Shown: positions 25,702 through 33,957 of the stretch, in pieces | Layout of the letters: the number at the start of each line of letters is the position of its first letter | How positions within the stretch are numbered: position 1 is the first letter of the stretch | Assembly (NCBI GenBank): GCA_029265905.1 | Contig: JAJUGR010000002.1 | Location: 1 to 64,000 of the forward strand | Direction of reading: 5' to 3' | Source of the DNA: Sporomusaceae bacterium | Lineage (GTDB): Bacteria > Bacillota > Negativicutes > Acidaminococcales > JAJUGR01 | Length of the DNA stretch: 64,000 nt | Notes under the pieces: generated by a model | The model's input: the letters and a program-made list of their open reading frames with translations, nothing else | Told to the model about the DNA's origin: nothing | Database searches by the model: none | Position numbers and translations under genes: made by a program

Positions 25702-25808
25702 CAGAGGGGACGGGTACGTCTGTCACACTACGTGCAACAGCGTAACCCGTCCCCCGGTCACACCCGTCTCCGGCCGCACGCAAGCCAGGCGTGACAGGGG
25801 AGGGTTAC
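25696..25808. repeat. Cluster of GTGACAG-GGGACGGG-type dispersed repeats
   Basis: A repeat at 25696-25728 (GCGTGACAGAGGGGACGGGT then ACGTCTGTCACAC) begins inside the last codons of the sigma factor. A second, inverted unit (GTAACCCGTCCCCCGGTCAC, 25742-25761) and a third direct unit (GTGACAGGGGAGGGTTAC, 25791-25808) follow, so units two and three can pair. The same family occurs at 33820-33860 and, in part, at 40144-40162. Confidence 0.65.
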
Positions 25809-25847
25809 AAAGTTATCGGCTGGAATGGCCAAATGTTGGCTAATGTG

Positions 25848-25890
25848 GCCTTTTTCACACTGTTGGGCAGGAGTTTGGGGTGAAAAAGGC
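25848..25890. repeat. Inverted repeat upstream of galE
   Basis: GCCTTTTTCAC at 25848-25858 and its exact complement GTGAAAAAGGC at 25880-25890, separated by 21 nt. There is no T-run after the second arm, so it is not a simple terminator; it lies 53 bp before galE and may be an operator or a leader hairpin. Confidence 0.4.
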
Positions 25891-25943
25891 GAATCTCTTA
25901 AAACATAGTAAGAAATGAAAAAGTGCTTGGAGGTTTGGTTTTT

Positions 25944-26933
25944 GTGAATGTTTTGGTAGCAGGCGGCGCCGGTTATATCGGCTCGCATACGGTGGCGGCG
26001 CTGGAGAAGACCGCCCATAAGGTCGTCGTGTTCGACAACCTGGTCAAAGGCCACGTCGAGGCGGTCAGCGAGCAGGTGCTCCTGATCGAGGGCGATTTGC
26101 TCGATGCGGACTTTTTAAAGCACGTCTTGGTCACGTATGAAATCGACGCGGTCGTCCATTTCGCCGCCTCGTCTTTGGTCGGCGAATCGATGGAGCGGCC
26201 GGAGGAATACTACCGCAACAACGTGCTGGGCACGTTTTCGCTCCTGGGGGCGATGAAGAGCGCCGGGGTGGACAAGCTCGTCTTCTCGTCTACGGCGGCG
26301 GTGTACGGCGAGCCGGCGAGCTGGCCGATTGAAGAGACCTTCCCGACCACGCCGACGAACGTGTACGGCCGGACGAAGCTGGCGGTGGAAGGCATGCTGG
26401 CCGACTACGCGCGGGCGTACGATTTGCAGTACGTGTCGCTGCGCTACTTCAATGCGGCCGGGGCGGCCGAGGGCGGGAACATCGGCGAGGACCATGCGCC
26501 GGAAACCCACCTGATTCCCTTGGTGCTCAAGACGGCGCTCGGGCAGCGCAAGGCGGTGCAGCTGTTCGGTACGGACTATCCGACCGAGGACGGGACCTGC
26601 ATCCGCGACTACGTCCATGTCGACGACCTGGCGGCGGCCCACGTGCTGGCGCTCGACCACCTGGCCAAGGACGGCGGCAGCCGCGTGTTCAACCTGGGCT
26701 CGGAAAAAGGCTTCAGCGTGCGCGAAGTGATTGAGACGGCCAAGCGCGTGACCGGCGTCGACTTTGCCGTCGAAGAGCGTCCGCGCCGCGCCGGCGACCC
26801 GGCCGTTCTGGTTGCCTCGTCCGCGGCGATCCGCCGCGAGCTCGGCTGGCAGCCGCAAAAAAGCGATCTGGAAACCATCATCGCCAGCGCCTGGGCCTGG
26901 CACCAAAAACACCCGAACGGCTACGCGGAATAA
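25944..26933 (+). CDS. galE: UDP-glucose 4-epimerase
   Basis: 329 aa from GTG 25944 with GGAGG at 25929-25933; a GTG at 25923 is in frame but upstream of the site. Extended SDR: VLVAGGAGYIGSHTVAAL at the N-terminus, VFDNLVKGH, VVHFAASSLVGES, the catalytic Ser/Thr and Tyr-Lys in FSSTAAVYGEP and NVYGRTKLAVE (near 141-151), and RYFNAAGAAEGGNIGEDH typical of GalE. Interconverts UDP-glucose and UDP-galactose and probably serves the polysaccharide pathway together with GalU. Confidence 0.93.
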   Translation: MNVLVAGGAGYIGSHTVAALEKTAHKVVVFDNLVKGHVEAVSEQVLLIEGDLLDADFLKHVLVTYEIDAVVHFAASSLVGESMERPEEYYRNNVLGTFSLLGAMKSAGVDKLVFSSTAAVYGEPASWPIEETFPTTPTNVYGRTKLAVEGMLADYARAYDLQYVSLRYFNAAGAAEGGNIGEDHAPETHLIPLVLKTALGQRKAVQLFGTDYPTEDGTCIRDYVHVDDLAAAHVLALDHLAKDGGSRVFNLGSEKGFSVREVIETAKRVTGVDFAVEERPRRAGDPAVLVASSAAIRRELGWQPQKSDLETIIASAWAWHQKHPNGYAE

Positions 26934-27259
26934 GCTGGTTTGAGTGGAGGGTGTATCTTGTTGTCGTTATGTGAGTAGTTGTGTTGTATAACTGTGGAAA
27001 CAGATAAATTTTCGCAAGGGTGAATGATGTAGCCGGCGAAGTTGTGCGGTTGATTTGGTGCGCGTTGTAAAGCAGAAGTGCAAATGATGTGCTGGTTTCG
27101 TGTAGGCGCAGCTGTGTATCGGATTTGAACAGCGTTGTAAAGAGGGCGAAGCCCGAATGGTAGCTGGGCAAACCGATACATAGCAAGCCACCCAACCGAC
27201 GCACAACAAGCCGGCGGAGATACATAATCATAGTATTAAAGTACAAGGAGGAGAGGGGA
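26934..27259. other. 326-bp AT-richer intergenic region before pgi
   Basis: No gene recognised; frames on both strands are short and lack sites. The motif GCGTTGTAAAG occurs twice (about 27062 and 27131). The ribosome binding site of pgi (AAGGAGGAGAGG) lies at the end. I see no clear promoter or terminator. Confidence 0.4.
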
Positions 27260-28735
27260 ATGACGCAGCAGCGGATTTTAACCTTGCCATCTGGTCTGAC
27301 ATTCGACTATACCCACCTCATGGGGGACAACGCGGTGACGGAGGAAATGCTCTCGTCGCTTTCCTCGCGCCTGGCGTCCGCCCATGCCGCGGTGTGTGAA
27401 ATGCGCAAGACAGGCGTCGTGCGCGGCCATCTCTCCAAAGACGGCACGCCCGAGCTCGTCAAATTCACCGAACTGCCCTACAGCAAGGCCGGACACCTGA
27501 ACGCCCCCGACACGCTCGAGAAGCTGCGCCTGTTCGGACGCTCGCTCAAAGGGCGCGTCGACGCGGTCGTCTCGTTCGGCATCGGCGGCTCGTATCTGGG
27601 CAACCGCGTGCTGTTCGACGCGGGCCGCGGCGAGTTCTGGAACCACATGTCCGCGGACGAGCGCGACGGCTGGCCGTGCTACTATTTCGGCGGGCAAAAC
27701 CTCGACCCTAAGCGGGCGCAGGCCCTGACCGACGAAATCATCCGCCAGGCGCGCCGCTTCAAAAAGGCGCAAAGCGGGCGGCGCTACCGCGTGACCCTGA
27801 TCGTTATTTCCAAGTCCGGCAGCACGCTCGACACGATGGCGACCTTCATGTCGACCCTGGCCGCCCTCTACGACCACGCCGACCTGATCGAAACCGAGGT
27901 CGTCGCGGTCACGGACCCGAAAACCGGCCCGGGCGAGACGCTCTTGCACCGGGTGGCCTTCCGGCACGGCTGGACGATGTTCCGCGTGCCCGACGGCGTG
28001 GGCGGCCGCTTCAGCGTGTTCAGCGACGTGGGGCTGGTGACGGCGGCGGCGCTGGGGCTCGACTTCGAAGCCTTTTTGGCCGGGGCGCGGGCGATGGACG
28101 AGGCCTGCGCGACCGGCGACGCAGCCCACAATCCGGCGATGCTGAACGCGGCCCTCAAGTACCTGGCGGCCGAGAAGCTGGGCTGCCGGACCGAGGTGTT
28201 CATGCCGTATGCCGACAGCCTGAAGTCGCTGTCGGAGTGGTACGTGCAGCTCTTGGCCGAATCGCTCGGCAAGCGCAACAACCGCCAGGGCGAGACGGTC
28301 CACTATGGCCGGACGCCGGTGGTCGCGGTGGGGACGACGGACATGCACGCCCAGACGCAGCAGCACCAGGACGGCCCGAAGGACAAGGTGGTGCAGTTCG
28401 TGTCGGTGCGCAACTGGGATGTGGACCCGGTCGTGCCGTGCCTGTTCGCCGACGAGCCGGAGCTGGCGAAAATGGCCGGCCTGAAGTTGTCTGACGCGCA
28501 GGAGGCGGCCCTGCAGGCGAATGCCGAGGCCCTGGCCGGCGACGGGCGGCTGAGCGCGGTGTTTTCCCTGCCGGAGCTGTCGCTGTTTCACCTGGGCGAA
28601 ATCATGTACCTGTTGGCGCTGTCGGTGGCCTACGAGGGCGAATTGGCCGACGTGGACGCCTTTGACCAGCCGGGCGTCGAGGGCTACAAAAAAATCATGT
28701 GGCAAAAGCTTGACGCGTCGCGCGAAAAACGGTAA
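27260..28735 (+). CDS. pgi: Glucose-6-phosphate isomerase
   Basis: 491 aa. SIS-fold enzyme: VVSFGIGGSYLGNRVLFDA is the first sugar-phosphate site, VISKSGSTLDTMATF the second (SxSGxT type near residue 188), VGGRFSVFSDVGLV and the TDMHAQTQQHQDGPKDK segment with the base-catalysis residues. The end of the chain has GYKKIMWQKLD, with the conserved lysine near the C-terminus. Links glucose-6-phosphate and fructose-6-phosphate, hence glycolysis and the supply of ManC. Single gene. Confidence 0.92.
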   Translation: MTQQRILTLPSGLTFDYTHLMGDNAVTEEMLSSLSSRLASAHAAVCEMRKTGVVRGHLSKDGTPELVKFTELPYSKAGHLNAPDTLEKLRLFGRSLKGRVDAVVSFGIGGSYLGNRVLFDAGRGEFWNHMSADERDGWPCYYFGGQNLDPKRAQALTDEIIRQARRFKKAQSGRRYRVTLIVISKSGSTLDTMATFMSTLAALYDHADLIETEVVAVTDPKTGPGETLLHRVAFRHGWTMFRVPDGVGGRFSVFSDVGLVTAAALGLDFEAFLAGARAMDEACATGDAAHNPAMLNAALKYLAAEKLGCRTEVFMPYADSLKSLSEWYVQLLAESLGKRNNRQGETVHYGRTPVVAVGTTDMHAQTQQHQDGPKDKVVQFVSVRNWDVDPVVPCLFADEPELAKMAGLKLSDAQEAALQANAEALAGDGRLSAVFSLPELSLFHLGEIMYLLALSVAYEGELADVDAFDQPGVEGYKKIMWQKLDASREKR

Positions 28736-28864
28736 GTTATTACTGGTCTGTTAGTTTTGTGACGGAAGGCCTACAGGAGTTGCCGCCAACCTTGTCGAAT
28801 TTTTAACCCTATTGCAAATTGCGGCCAGGCGGCCGGTCTGGTGAGAATAGATGGGGGGACAAAC

Positions 28865-29527
28865 ATGATCAGGATTTTGATCGCGGATGATCATGCCTTG
28901 TTGCGGCAGGGACTGAAGATGGTGTTGGAGCGGGAGCCTGACTTCCGGGTGATCGGCGAGGCGGCCGACGGTGATGAGGCGATCCGCATGGCGAAGGCGC
29001 TGCGGCCGGACGTACTGCTCCTGGACATCAACATGCCGAAGATCAACGGCATCGAGGTGGCCAAGCGCCTGAGCCAGGCGAAGGCGCCGGGGAAAATAAT
29101 CGCCCTCACCATTCACGAGGACGAGAATTATGTGGTAGAATTGATTCAGGCCGGAGCGGCTGGTTATGTGTTAAAAGGGATTGAACCGAGCGTGTTGGTG
29201 CGGGGGATTCGCGCCGTGGTTGCGGGTGACATGTTCATTCAGCCGGGGCTGGCCGAAGACCTGTCCCAGGAGTGGCAAAAGCCGGGGGCGAAGCCCGAGG
29301 CGGCGGCTGCCGGCCGGGCGACCAAGCGGCGCCTGACGTCCAGGGAGCTGGAGGTGCTGGACCTCGTCAGCCACGGGATGAGCAACCTGGAAATCGCGGA
29401 GAAGCTTTTCCTGAGCGAAAAGACGGTGAAAAACCATTTGACGAATACCTTCCGCAAGATCGGCGTGACGGACCGCACCCAGGCGGTCTTGTACGCGATC
29501 AAGCACAAACTGGTAATTTTATCGTAA
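28865..29527 (+). CDS. NarL/DegU-type response regulator (orphan)
   Basis: 220 aa from ATG 28865 (ATGGGGGG upstream; a start at 28841 has no site). Receiver domain: [20 protein letters not shown], phospho-acceptor Asp in [10 protein letters not shown] near residue 54, and [14 protein letters not shown] linker follows with Gly/Ala, then a Lux[44 protein letters not shown]. No histidine kinase is adjacent, so its partner and targets are unknown. A good terminator follows directly. Confidence 0.9.
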   Translation: MIRILIADDHALLRQGLKMVLEREPDFRVIGEAADGDEAIRMAKALRPDVLLLDINMPKINGIEVAKRLSQAKAPGKIIALTIHEDENYVVELIQAGAAGYVLKGIEPSVLVRGIRAVVAGDMFIQPGLAEDLSQEWQKPGAKPEAAAAGRATKRRLTSRELEVLDLVSHGMSNLEIAEKLFLSEKTVKNHLTNTFRKIGVTDRTQAVLYAIKHKLVILS

Positions 29528-29531
29528 AGAT

Positions 29532-29566
29532 AAACATCCTGCCGGCGCACGGCAGGATGTTTTTTT
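29532..29566 (+). terminator. Rho-independent terminator after the response regulator
   Basis: AAACATCCTGCCG at 29532-29544 pairs with CGGCAGGATGTTT at 29550-29562 around a 5-nt loop, followed by a T-run to 29566. It sits 5 bp after the stop and immediately before the ribosome binding site of the ABC-F gene. Confidence 0.85.
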
Positions 29567-29576
29567 GAGGTGGAGC

Positions 29577-31514
29577 ATGCAGTTGATAGCAGATGAAATA
29601 AGCAAGCACTATGGCGTCCGCTGCCTGTTCGAGCACGTCTCGCTGCGCCTGGTGCGGGGGACGAAGGTCGGGCTCGTCGGGGCGAACGGAGCGGGCAAGA
29701 CGACGCTGGTCCGCTGCCTGCTGGGGCTTGAGGAGACCGACGGCGGCCGGATCAGCTGGCCGAACGGCGCGCGGATCGCCTACGTGGAGCAGGGGGCCAG
29801 CTTCGGCGAACAGACCCTGTGGGAGGTGCTTCTCACGGCTTCGCCCGAGGTGCTGGAGCTGCGCGAGCGGATCGCCGGCCTGGAAAAAGCGGGCGCGGCA
29901 GCGCAGGCGGCGGACGAGCACGACCGCTGGCTGGCCGCCTTGGGCGCGGCCCAGACGGAGTATGAGCGGCTCGGCGGCTACCGCTATGAGGAGCGCATCA
30001 AGCGCGTGGCGCAGGGCCTCGGCTTTGGCGAGGCGGACTACGAGCGCCCGGCGGCGTCGTTTTCCGGCGGCGAGCAGACGCGGATTCTCCTGGCCCGGGC
30101 CCTGGTGCGCGAGCCGGACTTTTTGATTTTGGACGAACCGACCAACCACCTGGACATCCGGATGGTGGAGTGGCTCGAAGCCTTTTTGCGCGAGTTTTCC
30201 GGCGCGCTCTTGGTCATCAGCCACGACCGCTATTTTTTGGACCAGGTGGCGACGGAGATCCTCGCCCTGGCGCAGTGCGGCCTGGCGAGCTACCGCGGCA
30301 ACTACAGCGACTACCTGTACAAAAAGGCGGATCAGGACAAGGCGGCGCTGCGCGCCTACGAGGCGCAGGCCGACTACATCGCCAAGACGGAAGAATACAT
30401 CCGGCGCTACAAGGCCGGGATCAAGAGCAAGCAGGCGCGCGGGCGGGCTTCGCAGCTCGGCCGGCTGGAGCGGCTGGCGCCGCCCGTGCAGCAGGTTTCG
30501 ATGGCCATGCGCCTGCCGCCGGCCCCGCCGTCGGGCGAGCGCGTGCTGGAATTTAACAAGCTGTCGGTCGGCTTTGCCGGCAAGCGGCTGCTGGAAAACC
30601 TGAACGGCCTGTTGCGCCGGGGCGAGAAGGTGGCCCTCGTCGGGGCGAACGGCGCGGGCAAGACGACTTTCTTGCGCACGGTGCTGGGCGACTTGCCGCC
30701 GTGCGCAGGCGTCCTGCGCCTGGGCAGCCGGGTGTCGGTCGGCTTCTTTTCGCAATCCCATGAGGAGCTGACGGGCAGCCGCAGCATGCTTGAGGAGATC
30801 ATCGGCCGCTACGGGCTGAGCGAGGAGCGGGCCCGCGGCTGGCTCGGCTCGCTGAAGTTTTCCGGCGACGACGTGTTCAAGCGCCTCGACGATTTGTCGG
30901 GCGGCGAGCGGGCGCGCCTGGCCCTCTTGTGCCTGATGCTCGACGGGGCGAACTTTCTGGTCCTGGACGAGCCGACGAACCACTTGGACATCCCGGCGAA
31001 GGAAGCCGTCGAGGAGGCGCTGGCCGCCTACGAGGGCTCGATCCTGGTGGTGAGCCACGACCGCTTCTTTTTAAACAAGGTCGTCCACAAGATCTGGGCG
31101 ATCGAGAATGGCGGCTTGCGCGAGTTTTTGGGCGACTACCAGGCCTACCGGACTGTCGTGGAACGCGAGGCGGAAGCGCTGCGCGAGGCGGAGGGCCAGC
31201 GGTCGGACAAGGCGGCCAAAGACAAGGCGGCCGCCTTGTCCGAGCAGCCGGCGGACAAGCCGGCCGCTAAAGAAGAAAAGCGCCGCCTGACGAAGGCCTC
31301 GCCCAAGCAGCTCGAAGAGACGGAGCGGGCGATCAAGGAGGCGGAAATCTGGCTGAAGGTGCTGGAAAACCGGATCGCCGACCCGGCCAGCCACGCTGAC
31401 GCGGCCGCCAGCTCCGCCCTGGCCGCCGAGCATGCCGCCCAGGAGGACAAGCTGGCGGGGCTCTATGAGAAGTGGGAGCTGCTGGCCATGGCCTTGGAGG
31501 AGCAAGCGGAATAA
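29577..31514 (+). CDS. ABC-F family ATPase (Uup/YdiF-like)
   Basis: 645 aa from ATG 29577 with GAGGTGG upstream. Two ABC domains and no membrane segments: Walker [15 protein letters not shown] near 34 and [14 protein letters not shown] near 356; signatures [16 protein letters not shown] and [15 protein letters not shown]; Walker [13 protein letters not shown] and [12 protein letters not shown]. The two domains are joined by a charged linker containing [20 protein letters not shown], and a C-terminal Lys/Glu/Ala coiled coil (about 560-645) resembles Uup/YdiF. ABC-F proteins act on the ribosome; some confer antibiotic protection, others assist translation. Which applies is not visible. Confidence 0.88.
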   Translation: MQLIADEISKHYGVRCLFEHVSLRLVRGTKVGLVGANGAGKTTLVRCLLGLEETDGGRISWPNGARIAYVEQGASFGEQTLWEVLLTASPEVLELRERIAGLEKAGAAAQAADEHDRWLAALGAAQTEYERLGGYRYEERIKRVAQGLGFGEADYERPAASFSGGEQTRILLARALVREPDFLILDEPTNHLDIRMVEWLEAFLREFSGALLVISHDRYFLDQVATEILALAQCGLASYRGNYSDYLYKKADQDKAALRAYEAQADYIAKTEEYIRRYKAGIKSKQARGRASQLGRLERLAPPVQQVSMAMRLPPAPPSGERVLEFNKLSVGFAGKRLLENLNGLLRRGEKVALVGANGAGKTTFLRTVLGDLPPCAGVLRLGSRVSVGFFSQSHEELTGSRSMLEEIIGRYGLSEERARGWLGSLKFSGDDVFKRLDDLSGGERARLALLCLMLDGANFLVLDEPTNHLDIPAKEAVEEALAAYEGSILVVSHDRFFLNKVVHKIWAIENGGLREFLGDYQAYRTVVEREAEALREAEGQRSDKAAKDKAAALSEQPADKPAAKEEKRRLTKASPKQLEETERAIKEAEIWLKVLENRIADPASHADAAASSALAAEHAAQEDKLAGLYEKWELLAMALEEQAE

Positions 31515-31583
31515 CTTTTTGCCGTTAGGGGTTGTTTTTTCACGCCGCCAGGAATGTGGTGGTGTGAAGGGAGGTGATACCTC

Positions 31584-31805
31584 ATGGCAGTAACAAGAGT
31601 GCCGGATACGGCAAGACTCGTCCTCCGGGTGTAAGACGGGGTCGGCACGAACGGGCAGCCGGCGTTGAAAAACCGCACCTTCCGCAACTTGAAGACCGAC
31701 GCCGATGCGGCGGTGCTGGCCGCCGGCAAGGCGCTGGCGGGGTTGCAAACCAATGTGCTGAGCGCCGTCGTGCGCTACGGCGAAGACATCCTGGCCGAGG
31801 CGTAA
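31584..31805 (+). pseudogene. DUF1659-family small protein interrupted by an in-frame TAA
   Basis: AGGGAGGTGAT precedes an ATG at 31584. The frame reads MAVTRVPDTARLVLRV, then TAA at 31632-31634, then DGVGTNGQPALKNRTFRNLK and onward in the same frame to TAA at 31803-31805 (73 codons in all). Both halves together match the DUF1659 family (N-terminal MAVT..P, G-T/N-x-x-G-x-P-x-x-K-x-R-x-F, then LxxLQ). One C-to-T change in a CAA (Gln) codon would explain the stop. TAA is not known to be recoded. Either a recent pseudogene or a sequencing error. It heads a trio with DUF2922 and YvrJ genes. Confidence 0.75.
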
Positions 31806-31844
31806 GCGCGGATTAGGGGAACGTTGGGGAAAGGAGGCGTGTGA

Positions 31845-32060
31845 ATGATGGAAAAAACCTTGCAGCTTGTGTTTCGCAATGCAAACGGGCGGGAGGTGTC
31901 GCTGAGTCTGGCGAACCCGAAGCCTGATCTGACGGCCGCCGAGGTGACGCCGGTGATGCAGCAGATCGTCGACAACCATCTCTTCACTTCGGCGACGGGC
32001 GACCTGGTTCAGGTCGTGGCGGCTCGGATCAAGAGCAACGAAGTGACGCCGCTCGTCTAA
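31845..32060 (+). CDS. DUF2922-family small protein
   Basis: 71 aa, GAAAGGAGGCG upstream; ATG at 31845 or 31848. The chain ...TLQLVFRNANGREVSLSLAN, LTAAEVTPVMQQIV and IKSNEV is typical of DUF2922, which is common in Firmicutes next to DUF1659. No signal peptide. Function unknown. It follows the broken DUF1659 gene by 39 bp. Confidence 0.75.
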   Translation: MMEKTLQLVFRNANGREVSLSLANPKPDLTAAEVTPVMQQIVDNHLFTSATGDLVQVVAARIKSNEVTPLV

Positions 32061-32076
32061 GACGGGGGAATGAGGC

Positions 32077-32229
32077 ATGGAGACAAAGGAAGTGCTGCAG
32101 ATCGTGGCCAATTACGGCTTTCCGATGGGACTCAGCTTGTACCTGCTGTTTCGGATGGAGGCCAAACTGGAGAAGCTGACTGCGAGCATCGAGCAGTTGT
32201 CCCGGGTGATCGAGATCAAACGGGCGTAA
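32077..32229 (+). CDS. YvrJ-family small membrane protein
   Basis: 50 aa, GGGGGAATGAGG upstream. Translation begins METKEVLQIVANYGFPMG and continues LSLYLLFRMEAKLEKL, one short membrane helix followed by an amphipathic Lys/Glu helix, the YvrJ pattern (ANYGFP then a helix then R-x-E-x-K-x-E). Function unknown. The stop codon lies at the foot of a strong terminator, so the DUF1659-DUF2922-YvrJ trio forms one unit. Confidence 0.75.
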   Translation: METKEVLQIVANYGFPMGLSLYLLFRMEAKLEKLTASIEQLSRVIEIKRA

Positions 32230-32264
32230 AAAAAGAAGCCGGGCATATGCCCGGCTTCTTTTTT
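32228..32264. terminator. Terminator after the YvrJ gene
   Basis: AGAAGCCGGGC pairs with GCCCGGCTTCT around an AT-rich 2 to 4-nt loop, with an A-run on the left and a T-run on the right, so it can stop transcription from both sides. It lies between the trio and the small minus-strand ORF. Confidence 0.85.
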
Positions 32265-32277
32265 ACAGAACAAGTTG

Positions 32278-32412
32278 TTACGACAGCAGAGAAACGAAGA
32301 TGAAGACGACTCCCAGTCCGACCATCGCATCCAGGAGATAGGCGCCCGTTCTTGGCTTCAGCGGAACGGACCGTTGCAGAAAATACTGATAGGTGTACAT
32401 GTTCTCTTTCAA
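32278..32412 (-). CDS. Predicted 44-aa single-pass membrane protein
   Basis: On the minus strand a TTG start at 32412 is preceded by GGAGG (complement at 32421-32425) with 8-nt spacing; an internal ATG at 32400 is an alternative. The peptide is MKENMYTYQYFLQRSVPLKP, then RTGAYLLDAMVGLGVVFIFV, then SLLS. The last 20 residues form one hydrophobic helix. I recognise no family. Support comes from the ribosome site, the membrane helix and the convergent terminator just downstream. Confidence 0.45.
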   Translation of the reverse strand: MKENMYTYQYFLQRSVPLKPRTGAYLLDAMVGLGVVFIFVSLLS

Positions 32413-32539
32413 AATGCAACCCTCCGAAAACTACTCTCCTATACATAGTACAACATGGACGGCGATCCTGCCAGAGGATTTGCGCATTTTATTTTTCTTT
32501 TGTAACAGTTCTGAAAGATTTGTGGAGAAGGATTTCGAC

Positions 32540-32568
32540 TGGAAAATGGTTTGCGGTTATAGTAAAAT
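32540..32568 (+). promoter_or_regulatory. Candidate promoter of the flavodiiron gene
   Basis: TGGAAA at 32540-32545, 17-nt spacer, TAAAAT at 32563-32568, 52 bp before the start codon. The -35 is only a partial match. Confidence 0.4.
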
Positions 32569-32620
32569 GAAAGGGATGTAAAAACCCGTTACATAATGTG
32601 AAATGCGAGGAGTGACGACG

Positions 32621-33814
32621 ATGAACCGTGTAGAATTAGCAAAGGGCATTTACCATGTGGGCGCCGTTGACTGGAACGTGCGCGATTTCCATGGTTATTC
32701 GACGCCGCGTGGCGTGACCTATAACGCGTACCTGATTGTGGACGAAAAGATCGCCTTGATCGATACGGTGAAGGCGCCGTTTGCCGGCGAACTCTTGGAC
32801 CGGATCCGCGACATCGTCGACCCGGCGAAGATCGACTACGTCATTGTCAACCACGTCGAGAACGACCACTGCGGCGCGCTGCCGGAAGTGATGAAGCACT
32901 GCCCGGCGGCCAAAGTCGTGATTACGGAAAAAGGCCGCCAGGAGGCCGCCAAGCTCTACGGCGGCGACTACGACTACATGGTGGTCAAGGACAAGGACAC
33001 CCTGTCCTTGGGCAAGCATGAGCTGGAGTTCATCCCGATCACCATGCTCCACTGGCCGGATTCGATGACGACGTACCTGAAATCAGAAGGCATCTATTTC
33101 TCCAACGACGCCTTCGGCCAGCACATCTGCACGGCCAAGCGCTTCGACGACGAAGTCTATATGCCGGACGTGTATTATGAAGCGGAAAAATATTTCGCCA
33201 ACATCCTCATGCCGTACGCCCGCCTGATCGGCCGCGCGATCGGCCGCGTCGCCGGCTACGACATCAAGATGATCGCGCCGAGCCACGGCGTCATCTGGCG
33301 CTCGCACATCGGCGACATCATCGCCCGCTACCTGGCCTGGGGCGCCGGCAAGCCGGAAGAGCGGATCGTTCTGTTCTACGAAACGATGTGGGGCGGCACG
33401 GAACGCATGGCCCGGGCGATTTTGGAAGGGATCAACAAGGCGGGCGTGCCGGCCACGTTCTACCGCCTGTCCGCCTCGGACCGCAGCCATATCATGAGCG
33501 AAGTGCTGATGGCGGCCGGCCTTCTCGTCGGCTCCCCGACCTTGAACAACGGCATGATGCCGGCGGTCGGCGACATGCTCACCTACCTGAAGGGGCTGCG
33601 TCCGGCCGGCAAGCTGGCGGCGGCGTTCGGCTCCTACGGCTGGTCGGGCGGCGCGCAAAAGGACATCGAGGAAATGCTGACCAAAAGCGGCGTGGTGCTG
33701 GAAGAGGGCCTGAACCTCGATTGGACGCCGTCGGCGGAAGAGATCGAAAAGGCCGAAGCGTTCGGCTACGCCTTCGCGCTGAAGGTCAAAGCGAAATGCG
33801 CGCCGGTTGAATAA
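32621..33814 (+). CDS. Flavodiiron protein (A-type flavoprotein, O2/NO reductase)
   Basis: 397 aa from ATG 32621 with GCGAGGAG upstream. The N-terminal metallo-beta-lactamase-like domain has the diiron ligands in NHVENDHCG (His78, Glu80, Asp82, His83), then a His in MLHWPDS, Asp in FSNDAFGQH and His in PSHGVIW. The C-terminal flavodoxin domain starts near residue 248 (RIVLFYETMWGGTERMARAI, an FMN phosphate loop) with GSPTLNNGMMPAVGDML and FGSYGWSGGA. These soluble enzymes reduce O2 to water or NO to N2O in anaerobes using rubredoxin-type donors; none is encoded here. No C-terminal rubredoxin domain is fused. Confidence 0.93.
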   Translation: MNRVELAKGIYHVGAVDWNVRDFHGYSTPRGVTYNAYLIVDEKIALIDTVKAPFAGELLDRIRDIVDPAKIDYVIVNHVENDHCGALPEVMKHCPAAKVVITEKGRQEAAKLYGGDYDYMVVKDKDTLSLGKHELEFIPITMLHWPDSMTTYLKSEGIYFSNDAFGQHICTAKRFDDEVYMPDVYYEAEKYFANILMPYARLIGRAIGRVAGYDIKMIAPSHGVIWRSHIGDIIARYLAWGAGKPEERIVLFYETMWGGTERMARAILEGINKAGVPATFYRLSASDRSHIMSEVLMAAGLLVGSPTLNNGMMPAVGDMLTYLKGLRPAGKLAAAFGSYGWSGGAQKDIEEMLTKSGVVLEEGLNLDWTPSAEEIEKAEAFGYAFALKVKAKCAPVE

Positions 33815-33819
33815 GGCGA

Positions 33820-33860
33820 GTGTGACAGTGGGGACGGGTCCCTCTGTCACACTTTTTTTC
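33820..33860 (+). terminator. Repeat-derived terminator after the flavodiiron gene
   Basis: GTGTGACAG at 33820-33828 pairs with CTGTCACAC at 33844-33852 around a GGGACGGGTCCC core that is itself self-complementary; a T-run follows at 33854-33859. It is a copy of the dispersed repeat seen at 25696-25728, apparently recruited as a terminator. Confidence 0.75.
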
Positions 33861-33889
33861 TTGCCAAAAGTCAAAAAGTCAAATAAAAT
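33861..33889 (+). promoter_or_regulatory. Promoter of the ctsR operon with CtsR half-sites in the spacer
   Basis: TTGCCA at 33861-33866, a 17-nt spacer, TAAAAT at 33884-33889. The spacer holds two AGTCAAA heptads (33869-33875 and 33877-33883), the CtsR half-site, so bound CtsR would sit between -35 and -10. Confidence 0.75.
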
Positions 33890-33898
33890 AAAAACAAA

Positions 33899-33915
33899 GG
33901 TCAAAATAGGTCAAA
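33899..33915 (+). promoter_or_regulatory. CtsR operator
   Basis: GGTCAAA-ATA-GGTCAAA, an exact match to the CtsR heptad repeat consensus (A/GGTCAAA-NAN-A/GGTCAAA), about 10 bp downstream of the -10 and so over the expected transcription start. This predicts autorepression of the operon. Confidence 0.88.
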
Positions 33916-33957
33916 AGCAGATAAATAGACTCGGGTTAGGAAGGGGGTCGAGGCAAG

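Noticed and set aside
27278-28705. 475-aa open frame on the minus strand opposite pgi
   Set aside because: High-GC shadow frame full of Arg/His; pgi on the plus strand is unmistakable.
29499-31058. 519-aa minus-strand frame opposite the ABC-F gene
   Set aside because: Shadow of a GC-rich gene; no motif or ribosome site.
31632-31634. Recoded stop (selenocysteine or pyrrolysine) in the DUF1659 gene
   Set aside because: The codon is TAA; those systems use TGA and TAG, and no SECIS-like hairpin is evident.
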